Of a DNA stretch of 21,208 nucleotides, positions 1 through 5,919 are shown piece after piece. The stretch spans positions 1 to 21,208 of the forward strand of contig NVTG01000021.1 in the NCBI GenBank assembly GCA_002401495.1, given 5' to 3'. The stretch comes from Candidatus Kaiserbacteria bacterium. GTDB lineage: Bacteria > Patescibacteria > Paceibacteria > UBA9973 > UBA2100. How positions within the stretch are numbered: the stretch's first letter is position 1; each line of letters begins with the position of its first letter. Below the pieces are notes generated by a model. The model made no database searches. It saw nothing but the letters and a program-made list of their open reading frames with translations, and had not been told where the DNA came from. Position numbers and translations under genes: made by a program.

Positions 1-52
1 TAGAACTTTTTAAGTTCACAATGTCCCTCCAGGGTTTGTGCTACACTTTTTT

Positions 53-622
53 CTATCCTTCAGTTATAACAAACTCTCCTACTGAGCCATCGAATCTAAA
101 GTAAGCGCGATATGGTACTGTCGAACCGTTCTGGTATATCGCTATCTCGTATAGTCCGTATTCTGGCTGAATTAACTCTACTGGATCTGTGGTACCAGAA
201 AGAAACGCTCCTAATACTGGATGCATCTTCCCTTCGTATCCGGTAACAAACGACGTACGGTATGAATCCTTAACGTCCTCACTAAAGTACGAAAGTGAGC
301 GTTCTAAATCCCCCGCTTGCATAGCCTCAGCCGCATACTGCAAAGCAGCTAGCGGAGAACCCGTAGCTGGTAGTCGCGGCCCAAGGTCCTTTTTTTCTTG
401 TAGACCTGGACCACTTTCAACAGAAAACCTCAACGGGGATTTCTTTTTAGGAACTTCAATACTATCTGGGATTGTCTCAACAATTTCTTCCGTAGTGATT
501 GCTGTGTCCTCTATAACCGTCCTCTCTGAAGGAGTGTTTGTTTTAGTAAAGAACATAGTAGCTATAATTAAAAGAATAGCACCTAGTGCTATTAGTATGT
601 TTTTTGATGTCATATATTTCAT
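53..622 (-). CDS. Small membrane-anchored protein of unknown function
   Basis: The predicted protein has 189 residues. A hydrophobic segment at about residues 8-26, after a short N-terminus with Lys4-type charge (MKYMTSKN), looks like an uncleaved signal anchor. Residues 30-85 are Thr/Glu/Pro-rich and probably a disordered extracellular linker. The C-terminal part (about 88-189) starts with a helical stretch (SPLAALQYAAEAMQAGDLERS) and continues into beta-rich sequence, a pattern resembling NTF2-like/DUF4878-type lipoprotein domains; this is a fold-level guess only. The first ATG (622) is used; a second ATG three codons downstream (613) is possible. It lies downstream of the S-layer-like gene on the same strand but is separated from it by two terminators, so it is probably transcribed alone. 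No function can be assigned. Confidence 0.75.
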   Translation of the reverse strand: MKYMTSKNILIALGAILLIIATMFFTKTNTPSERTVIEDTAITTEEIVETIPDSIEVPKKKSPLRFSVESGPGLQEKKDLGPRLPATGSPLAALQYAAEAMQAGDLERSLSYFSEDVKDSYRTSFVTGYEGKMHPVLGAFLSGTTDPVELIQPEYGLYEIAIYQNGSTVPYRAYFRFDGSVGEFVITEG

Positions 623-628
623 GCCTAT

Positions 629-656
629 ATAATAACGGTTTTCCTATATAAAGCAA
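629..656 (-). promoter_or_regulatory. Predicted promoter of the 53-622 gene, leaderless type
   Basis: On the minus strand TTGCTT (651-656) is followed after 16 bases by TATTAT (629-634). Only six bases separate the -10 element from the ATG at 622, so transcription would start at or next to the start codon. The -35 overlaps the U-tract of the terminator at 655-685. Sequence match only. Confidence 0.4.
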
Positions 657-685
657 AAAACACCCCAGTTACCTGGAGTGTTTTT
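655..685 (-). terminator. Rho-independent terminator (second of two) for the S-layer-like gene
   Basis: An 8-bp stem (661-668 with 673-680) closes a GTAA tetraloop when read on the minus strand and is followed by six T (complement of 655-660). One pair is T-G on the minus strand but would be a C-A mismatch on the plus strand, so it is built for minus-strand transcripts. Confidence 0.8.
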
Positions 686-704
686 GCTAATCATATAGGC
701 ACGG

Positions 705-739
705 AAAAAGCCCCAACCGCTTTCGCGACCGGGGCTTTT
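705..739 (-). terminator. Strong rho-independent terminator for the S-layer-like gene
   Basis: An 11-bp stem (710-720 with 725-735) closes a GAAA tetraloop on the minus strand, followed by five T. Three consecutive pairs are G-U/U-G on the minus strand and would be A-C mismatches on the plus strand, which fixes the orientation. It lies 52 bases beyond the stop of the 792-4163 gene and 20 bases before a second terminator. Confidence 0.88.
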
Positions 740-791
740 CCCTATCCCTAGCTAACTATAGAAGTTAACTAGTGTAATCAAGCTAACTCGA

Positions 792-3700
792 TTACGAAGG
801 ATTTACGTGAGCTGGTCCAAAGATATCTCCTTGGAATACCTCATCTCCTTCTTGGAAGTCGCCAGTACTGTCAATACCGTAGGTAAAGTCAGTTGTAGCG
901 TCATCGAACCATAATTGTGCAGTATCTCCATCATCAGGTAAGTCTGATGTGTCGAGATAGAAGTAAACCGTTTCCGATGTACCTCCTGCAATTGTTAATC
1001 CAGCAGTGTAAGCACCGTCAAGATCGAATGTGATCTGTTGGGCACCTGCATCTGTATCAACAACCTCGTCAGAGTCAAGTACGTTTCCGTCCTGGTCCTT
1101 TACGGTGAATGTGTCTATTGCAGACACACCATCTCCAACAATGTTTAATTGAGCGATGATAACGTTTCCGTCAGCATTGTTCAAAGTAATGTCTTGGTCA
1201 CCTGTGTTAGTTATCACTAACTTGGCTAGCAAGTGGTTCACGCTGCTTACAAGTGTTGTACTTATACCAGTGTTATCAAGAACAACCGTTGCGATTGCCT
1301 CGTACATAGTATGAGTTGCTGCGTCAACAGACACGTCATTAGGATCAATTGCTGTTCCTGAATCCACACCTGTTCCGTCAACGTCACCTGAAGCTGCAAT
1401 TGTTGTAACTACTGTAGCTCCGTTAGAAACTTGAGTTCCGTCAATTGGGTTCATTATAACCTTAACCGTAACTAGTATGTATCCATCAGCTGGTACTACA
1501 ATAGCTCCGTTTGAGAAGAATGCTTCTGCAGTGTCTTGTCCTCCGGCTACTCCAGTTCCGATTTCTACTCCTCCTACCCAGAAGTGGTAAGAACCAACAG
1601 CGTTATCTGTTCCGTCACTAGTTACCTTCATGCTGTCGATGTTTACATCTTCAACATTGTTAGCGGCTAGTCGGAATACAGCAACAGTTTGTTGTGTAGT
1701 TGCGTCAAGAATTCTCATTGCATCTGGTGAAGATGAGTCCACTGTAAGTGTAACGTCACCCGCAGCTGCAACTGTCATTATTTGACCAGCTCCTGTAGGA
1801 ACTACAGTAACTGATGTCCCTGAAACCGCACCTACTGCTGTAACGTCACCTGAATCGGTGTCGATAGAGAATCGGTGTTCGTCAGAAGCTGATGCTGATG
1901 ATGAAAGGTCTGCAACAATAGCAATTCCCACAGCTGTGTTCTTTGCTACAACAATATGAGTTTCAAGTCCTATTGTTAGAAGATGATCTCCTGTTCCTGA
2001 TCCAGCCAATTGTTCAGCGTCAGCAACTTGTGTTTCGTAAACGTCACCACGAACTGAGTCGTTAGTAGCGCCTCCTGAAAGGTTAGCCCAGATTTCAACG
2101 TTGTCGATTTCTGTTCCTTCTCCAGCAGTTGTAATTGTATCTTCAATTACAATTGATGTAACACGTACGTCCTCACCTGAGTTAGCAGCGTCAAGAGATG
2201 CTGTAGCCCATACCATGTCAACTGTACCAGGTACGATTGAACGAGCGGCGGGTTGAGTTAGCGTTGTTGCGCTCAATGTAGCAGCTTGCACTGTCATAGT
2301 GTTTGCTGTTGCTGTTGAGCTTGGAAGTGTAACGGTATCACCTGTTGTGTCACCAGTAGCGTCGCTCCAGTTTGATGGAGTTGTGCTCATGATGATTGTG
2401 TCAGCTGCACCGAATGTTGAGTCAAGATATCCCTTCACATACAGAGTTGTCACTCCCGTTGGGAATGTAACTGATGCGAATGAAAGGTCACCTGTTGCAT
2501 CTCCAGATGCATCAACTGGTCCTGCTAGTACTACGCCGTTTTGGTTAACCAAAGTAACGTTGTCTAGGTCAGTTCCAACTGGACCTCCTGCGATAGTAGC
2601 TACCATTGTTATAGTTTGAACCGTTATTGATTCTCCCTTAATATCAACAGTAAATGCTCCTAGGATTTGGTCTGAAGTCTGGATAGCAATGTTAGCAGCT
2701 GGTGCTGCGCTACTCTTAGATACTGAGTTAAATGTACCAGCTGTAATTGTTACATCTGATGCATCGTAAACTGGAGTTGTAGAATCAAATCCTGCTCCTC
2801 CGTCAGTAGCTGTAAGTCCGTATCCGTAAGTTTCTCCACTAACACTAATGTCAGTGTACTTGTAAACGTCGAATGAGATTGTTCGGTTTGTTCCACCTGA
2901 AATATCACCCTTTACAACAACTTCTTTCGAAAGACCTTCTTTAATGATGATCCCTGATCCGAAAGCAAATGTGTATACGTCTCCGTCGATAACTGGGGCG
3001 TAAGCCACACCATCAACGTAAGCCATTACGTTTACTATATCAGTTCCTGATGCTGATCCAGCTTGATCAAATCGGATTGAGTGAAGACGAACGTCTTCAG
3101 CTGAACCTGAGTTAGTCAATTTAACAGATGTGAAAGTATAACCGGTTGTACCGATTTCCTTTGAAGCTGCTGCTGCTGGGTCTTCTACACCACGTTGAGC
3201 TGTCACTGAACCAATAGCAAGTGTTGCGTTGTTGGTGTGTGATGCTCCTGTGATTGGAAGTGATCCGGCCACAGTTGCTGAAGTGTTGATTGCTACAACT
3301 GAAAGGAATCCAACTTCACCAGCATAAAGATCAAGTGATGCGTTCATGTTGGCTGCAACTGTGAATGTCATGCTTGCGCCTGCATTCAAAGTCATTGGTG
3401 TTCCTACTGTTGCTTGGTTAACTGAGTTAAGAACTCGAGCGTTTCCAAGTTGCATTCCGTTTTGGTCAAGTAGAACTACTCCTGCGATTGCAAGGTTGTT
3501 CAATAGACCTCCTCGTTCAACTGTAACTGAGCTAATAGTTTGAGCTACTCCACTGTTGTTTGTAAGAACAAACTTAGTGTAGGGAACTCGCGCTGCTCCT
3601 TCAACAGAAATTCCGTTAGCAGGCTGTGCTGCTGCTGAAACTGTAACTCCTGTTCCTGTAGGAACAGTTGTAGTACCTCCTGTTGTGCCTCCTCCCATTG

Positions 3701-4163
3701 AGTTAGCGTGTGCTCGTGAACTTGGTCCCCAGTAACCTGTACCAGATGTAAGTCCAACTGGTGTAAGCACTGCTGCTGCGTTGGCGTTTTGCCAAGCTAC
3801 AACTGCTTGCTTTGTTCGGCTACCAAAGTATGAAGTTTCGTTTCCTGGTGAACCAGCACCAGTTGCTGAAACTGCAAATCCTTGAGCGTTCATGAACTTC
3901 TGCATGTCCATAACTTCTCCACCTTCGTCACCCATTTCGTGGTTTAGAGTAAAGTTGTATGAACCTGTCATAGCTCCTCCTCCTGTCATTCCTGCAAGCT
4001 GTGCTTGTAGAGATGTGATTGTTGCTAGTAGTGAAGCAATTTGTGCTGCTAGATCGTCAACGCTTTGGGCTGATGCTGTTGAAGCAAAACCAAAAGACGT
4101 GAACACCATAGCAAGACCAATAGCTGCTGCTGCAACTTTGTTTGTTGTTAATGTTTGAGTCAT
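792..4163 (-). CDS. Large secreted S-layer-like surface protein with peptidoglycan-binding domain
   Basis: The predicted protein has 1123 residues. The N-terminus is a classical signal peptide with a hydrophobic core at 10-27 and a likely cleavage after Ala32 (STASA-Q). A short coiled coil rich in Leu/Ala follows at 34-58. Residues about 70-156 resemble a PG_binding_1-type domain (FGSRTKQAVVAWQ, then GYWGPSSR). A Gly/Thr-rich linker (157-172) leads into about 950 residues of repeated beta-sandwich-like sequence rich in Thr, Val, Ala, Asp and Gly. I find no cysteine in the whole protein and very few Lys, which is typical of S-layer proteins. This architecture is the usual one for the presumed S-layer protein of Parcubacteria. 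Its own promoter and two tandem terminators suggest a strongly expressed monocistronic gene. The ATG is preceded by an A-rich leader with no Shine-Dalgarno site. The S-layer role is inferred. Confidence 0.9.
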   Translation of the reverse strand: MTQTLTTNKVAAAAIGLAMVFTSFGFASTASAQSVDDLAAQIASLLATITSLQAQLAGMTGGGAMTGSYNFTLNHEMGDEGGEVMDMQKFMNAQGFAVSATGAGSPGNETSYFGSRTKQAVVAWQNANAAAVLTPVGLTSGTGYWGPSSRAHANSMGGGTTGGTTTVPTGTGVTVSAAAQPANGISVEGAARVPYTKFVLTNNSGVAQTISSVTVERGGLLNNLAIAGVVLLDQNGMQLGNARVLNSVNQATVGTPMTLNAGASMTFTVAANMNASLDLYAGEVGFLSVVAINTSATVAGSLPITGASHTNNATLAIGSVTAQRGVEDPAAAASKEIGTTGYTFTSVKLTNSGSAEDVRLHSIRFDQAGSASGTDIVNVMAYVDGVAYAPVIDGDVYTFAFGSGIIIKEGLSKEVVVKGDISGGTNRTISFDVYKYTDISVSGETYGYGLTATDGGAGFDSTTPVYDASDVTITAGTFNSVSKSSAAPAANIAIQTSDQILGAFTVDIKGESITVQTITMVATIAGGPVGTDLDNVTLVNQNGVVLAGPVDASGDATGDLSFASVTFPTGVTTLYVKGYLDSTFGAADTIIMSTTPSNWSDATGDTTGDTVTLPSSTATANTMTVQAATLSATTLTQPAARSIVPGTVDMVWATASLDAANSGEDVRVTSIVIEDTITTAGEGTEIDNVEIWANLSGGATNDSVRGDVYETQVADAEQLAGSGTGDHLLTIGLETHIVVAKNTAVGIAIVADLSSSASASDEHRFSIDTDSGDVTAVGAVSGTSVTVVPTGAGQIMTVAAAGDVTLTVDSSSPDAMRILDATTQQTVAVFRLAANNVEDVNIDSMKVTSDGTDNAVGSYHFWVGGVEIGTGVAGGQDTAEAFFSNGAIVVPADGYILVTVKVIMNPIDGTQVSNGATVVTTIAASGDVDGTGVDSGTAIDPNDVSVDAATHTMYEAIATVVLDNTGISTTLVSSVNHLLAKLVITNTGDQDITLNNADGNVIIAQLNIVGDGVSAIDTFTVKDQDGNVLDSDEVVDTDAGAQQITFDLDGAYTAGLTIAGGTSETVYFYLDTSDLPDDGDTAQLWFDDATTDFTYGIDSTGDFQEGDEVFQGDIFGPAHVNPS

Positions 4164-4215
4164 GTTTTTTTAATTAAGTAGAAATTCAAAATTAATAATG
4201 AAAGAATTTCTACAA

Positions 4216-4245
4216 CTTATAGACCTTTGTGACTATGAATGTCTC
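4216..4245 (-). promoter_or_regulatory. Predicted promoter of the S-layer-like gene
   Basis: On the minus strand GAGACA (4240-4245) and TATAAG (4216-4221) are separated by 18 bases. The start would be near 4209, giving an AU-rich leader of about 45 bases without a Shine-Dalgarno site. The -35 element overlaps the stem at 4243-4257. Confidence 0.4.
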
Positions 4246-4292
4246 GGCTTATCCGAGGGATTCTCATCCCCGGTTTTTGTAATTGCCCGGAG
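4243..4292. promoter_or_regulatory. Cluster of overlapping inverted repeats next to the S-layer gene promoter
   Basis: Three inverted repeats adjoin and share bases. CTCGG/CCGAG at 4243-4247 with 4253-4257. GGGAT/ATCCC at 4257-4261 with 4266-4270, which on the minus strand closes a GAGA tetraloop. CCCCGG/CCGGAG at 4268-4273 with 4287-4292, containing one G-U pair on the minus strand. The second and third stems compete for bases 4268-4270. They could be protein-binding sites upstream of the promoter, the 3' end of the upstream RNA, or, if transcription reads through from 4827, an alternative-folding leader. No known riboswitch is recognised. Confidence 0.4.
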
Positions 4293-4469
4293 ACGGCCAT
4301 AGCTGCAAAATTAATTTGTCGACCAAATCAATCTCACATTTTTTCTTCCACACTTCATATAGAAATGTAGGCGCCTCCTTTTTTGTTATGAGGTAACAAT
4401 TACTAATAATAATTTGTAATGGAGTTACCAAAAAACTTAAAGTCGACTTTGCTTTTAATTGCCATCTCG

Positions 4470-4827
4470 ACATCATCATATTTCGACACGACGATGTGTA
4501 TGAGTTAGCTAGCGTGTTTTAGTCTGCTTGTCTGTCTGCCTATCATTAAGGGACTTTGCTTCCATCTCAGAAATGCCATCTACAAAAAATATGTAGATAA
4601 CTAAAGGTTTTAATATGCGGTTTCTTCATTGAAATTCAATGCGAAACGTTATCAAAGTACACTGCTCATACACCAATAAAGTATATGGGCTTACCCACTA
4701 TTATATATCGCTAAGCCAAGTGTTCAACGACCTATAATCAGTAATGTGGATAGCGAACAAAACTTTGCGAAATGTGTTCGCACGAAAAAGCGACCGCAGA
4801 AACGGCTTTTGTTCTTGGCTTTAACGT
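4470..4827 (-). ncRNA. Predicted structured non-coding RNA, family not recognised
   Basis: Hairpins and long-range pairings fill this span. (1) 4470-4479 with 4488-4497, ten pairs including two G-U. (2) 4575-4584 with 4592-4601, ten pairs including two G-U. (3) 4620-4624 with 4643-4647, enclosing 4627-4631 with 4637-4641. (4) 4668-4673 with 4681-4686, including one G-U. (5) 4766-4771 with 4777-4782. (6) AAGCCAAG/CTTGGCTT, 4713-4720 with 4814-4821. (7) 4757-4764 with 4807-4814. (8) TCGCTA/TAGCGA, 4708-4713 with 4751-4756, which crosses stem 6 and would form a pseudoknot. All G-U pairs in 1, 2 and 4 become A-C mismatches on the plus strand, so the RNA should be made from the minus strand, agreeing with the promoter at 4834-4861. 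The 3' end is uncertain: it may stop near 4440 or run to about 4243. No match to conserved tmRNA, RNase P or SRP RNA motifs was seen by eye. Confidence 0.5.
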
Positions 4828-4833
4828 GGTGAA

Positions 4834-4861
4834 AGAATACCTCCTTGAGCTTAAAAGTCAA
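4834..4861 (-). promoter_or_regulatory. Predicted promoter of the minus-strand structured RNA
   Basis: TTGACT (4856-4861, minus strand) lies 16 bases from TATTCT (4834-4839). Transcription would begin near 4827, directly before the 5' strand of the long-range stem at 4814-4821. It is one of the best -35/-10 pairs in the window and has no open reading frame behind it. Confidence 0.5.
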
Positions 4862-4963
4862 CACTTTTTGCAGGCAAAATAGCTGGTTTTTTGATTAAAA
4901 TGCTAAGAAAAAGCGAAAAAATCTACTTTTTCTGGAATATGGCTTAAAACCTAGGTAAATCGA

Positions 4964-5722
4964 TTAAATAACTATAGAATACGTGGTCCAACGCTTTGAT
5001 CCCTCTTTTTTAATAATTCCATCGTTTACTAGGGAACTTAACTCACGTTGGATGGTTTTTATACCGTAATCCGAAATTTCTGAAGAAATGTCCTTAATGT
5101 GGGCAGAACCCTTCTTTGTAATCACATCCAAAATGGCAACCCTTCTATTAGCAACTTGTCGCTTAAACTTTACAGACTTAGGACGCTCATCTATTCCGCT
5201 CTCCGTGTCCTTTAGATTTATGTCCTTTATCGTGTCCTTTATAGCTATTCTTTGTCCTTTAGAAATATTTGTGAAGTAATCCTCCCCCAGGTCACCATTT
5301 TGAGCCGAATCCTTGTTAGTAGATGAGTTAAGGAATCTAACAAAGTCTCCATAGGCATGCTTAAGGACCTCCAGGTTCATGTTAGAAATGTTCCCTGAGG
5401 CGTGTGCTATGTCTAAAAGCGACAATATTTGCCTAGTGTGAGCTACTGCTTTACGTGTACTTGAGAAGCGTATACCTTCTCTCATATCCATCACTATTGG
5501 AAGAAGTCCCTGCGAGTGCTCTCTTAGGTTCTCTCTAATGGTCTCTGTCTGAGGTATTAAGTTTGTTACCAAGTATGTAGCTGTAGCTAGACCCTCTGCC
5601 TTTCTGTAGGCGATCTCAGTTGCTCTGTTTTCACCAAACGGACTAACTTCAATATTGGCATCAAGCATTATTCCCTTGTAGGGCTTTATGGAAACTCCTT
5701 TGTTTATATACTTGTTTATCAT
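4964..5722 (-). CDS. Winged-helix transcriptional regulator with an N-terminal helical domain
   Basis: The predicted protein has 252 residues. Residues about 32-132 are almost entirely helical, with a pattern reminiscent of the S23/Avd-like four-helix bundle (KAEGLATATYLVTNLIPQTE; later ISNMNLEVLKHAYGDFVRFL); that relation is a guess. Residues 133-188 are a polar, probably flexible linker. Residues 190-252 form a winged helix: a first helix (RRVAILDVITKKG), HIKDISSEIS, a recognition helix (IKTIQRELSSLVNDG) and a wing (IIKKEGSKRWTTYSI), as in DeoR/MarR-like regulators. The ATG at 5722 is four bases from a perfect 24-bp palindrome, implying autoregulation. It is transcribed divergently from ftsK. 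Four copies of the operator half-site lie within the linker-coding part. Sensed signal unknown; the DNA-binding role is well supported. Confidence 0.8.
   Translation of the reverse strand: MINKYINKGVSIKPYKGIMLDANIEVSPFGENRATEIAYRKAEGLATATYLVTNLIPQTETIRENLREHSQGLLPIVMDMREGIRFSSTRKAVAHTRQILSLLDIAHASGNISNMNLEVLKHAYGDFVRFLNSSTNKDSAQNGDLGEDYFTNISKGQRIAIKDTIKDINLKDTESGIDERPKSVKFKRQVANRRVAILDVITKKGSAHIKDISSEISDYGIKTIQRELSSLVNDGIIKKEGSKRWTTYSIVI
5206..5261. repeat. Four intragenic copies of the 9-mer TGTCCTTTA
   Basis: Exact copies start at 5206, 5221, 5233 and 5253, all in the same orientation, within the linker-coding part of the regulator. The same 9-mer forms both arms of the palindrome at 5726-5749 and occurs again at 5763. 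Three copies are read in one codon phase (Lys-Asp-Thr/Ile) and one in another (Ser-Lys-Gly-Gln), so conservation of protein sequence does not explain them. A weaker copy, TGTCCTTAA, is at 5089-5097. Confidence 0.75.
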
Positions 5723-5725
5723 GCG

Positions 5726-5762
5726 CGTGTCCTTTATATAAAGGACACGAATGTGTTGTAAA
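5726..5762 (-). promoter_or_regulatory. Autoregulatory operator-promoter: perfect 24-bp palindrome
   Basis: Positions 5726-5749 are a perfect palindrome with left arm CGTGTCCTTTAT. On the minus strand a -35 TTTACA (5757-5762) and a -10 TATAAA (5733-5738, 18-base spacer) or TATATA (16-base spacer) place the -10 in the palindrome centre. Binding there would block transcription of the regulator. The start would fall about four bases before the ATG, giving an almost leaderless mRNA. Confidence 0.7.
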
Positions 5763-5824
5763 TGTCCTTTACAGAATGTCCGTAAGGATGCCCTTTACGT
5801 TATGTCCATTATAAACAGATGTCC
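5763..5824. promoter_or_regulatory. Array of operator half-sites between the regulator and ftsK
   Basis: TGTCC half-sites start at 5763 (full TGTCCTTTAC), 5777, 5803 and 5820, with TGCCC at 5789 followed by CTTTAC. All point the same way, spaced 14, 12, 14 and 17 bases apart. The array ends about 32 bases before the predicted ftsK -35 region, so the regulator could also control the divergent operon. Confidence 0.5.
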
Positions 5825-5856
5825 CCTAGGGTCAACTTGATTTCTTGTGATTCTCT

Positions 5857-5886
5857 TTCATAACTTTTATTTGATTGTGGTATTAT
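5857..5886 (+). promoter_or_regulatory. Predicted extended -10 promoter of the ftsK-recA-efp operon
   Basis: TGGTATTAT (5878-5886) matches an extended -10 (TGN plus TATTAT). A weak -35 TTCATA sits at 5857-5862 with an 18-base spacer. Transcription would begin near 5893, which rules out the upstream TTG at 5875 as the ftsK start. Confidence 0.45.
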
Positions 5887-5919
5887 TTGTACATATCAAA
5901 GGAAAGTAATAAAAGAAAA

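Larger units (their letters stand above)
4164..4963. other. 800-base intergenic region, non-coding, AT-rich and dense in inverted repeats
   Basis: No convincing gene is present. From left to right it holds the surface-gene promoter (4216-4245), overlapping palindromes (4243-4292), a nested hairpin (4392-4397 with 4424-4429, inside it 4399-4403 with 4416-4420), a perfect 12-bp palindrome AAAGTCGACTTT (4439-4450), a probable minus-strand RNA (about 4470-4827) and its promoter (4834-4861). Positions 4862-4963 downstream of the regulator gene show only AT-rich sequence and no convincing terminator. A 71-codon open frame at 4264-4479 (-) overlaps the hairpins and is not considered a gene. Confidence 0.7.

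Noticed and set aside
2299..4158. Open frames antisense to the S-layer-like gene
   Set aside because: They follow from its Ala/Thr/Val-biased codons; no starts, motifs or spacing support them.
4376..4383. AAGGAGG on the minus strand as a start signal; a similar one at 4840-4847
   Set aside because: The first is followed only by a 15-codon frame; the second has no start codon nearby and lies in the predicted promoter spacer.
4264..4479. 71-codon open frame on the minus strand, possibly a small gene or a homing-endonuclease remnant
   Set aside because: Its three initial ATG codons lie in the 10-bp hairpin at 4470-4497 and its body overlaps other inverted repeats; no ribosome-binding site, no recognisable motif.
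4711..4735. Plus-strand CTAAGCCAAG then GTTCAACGAC, resembling Q and R core elements of a group I intron
   Set aside because: There is no matching S element or P7 partner, Q and R are too close for P6, and the wobble pairs indicate a minus-strand RNA.
4900..4963. A/T-only inverted repeat after the regulator stop as a terminator
   Set aside because: The stem has almost no G-C pairs and would be unstable.
5206..5824. Short repeats TGTCCTTTA considered as a CRISPR array
   Set aside because: Repeats are nine bases, spaced irregularly by 12-35 bases and partly within a gene; no cas gene.
5875..5919. TTG start for ftsK 15 codons upstream
   Set aside because: It lies inside the predicted -10 element; the ATG at 5920 gives the usual Lys-rich N-terminus.
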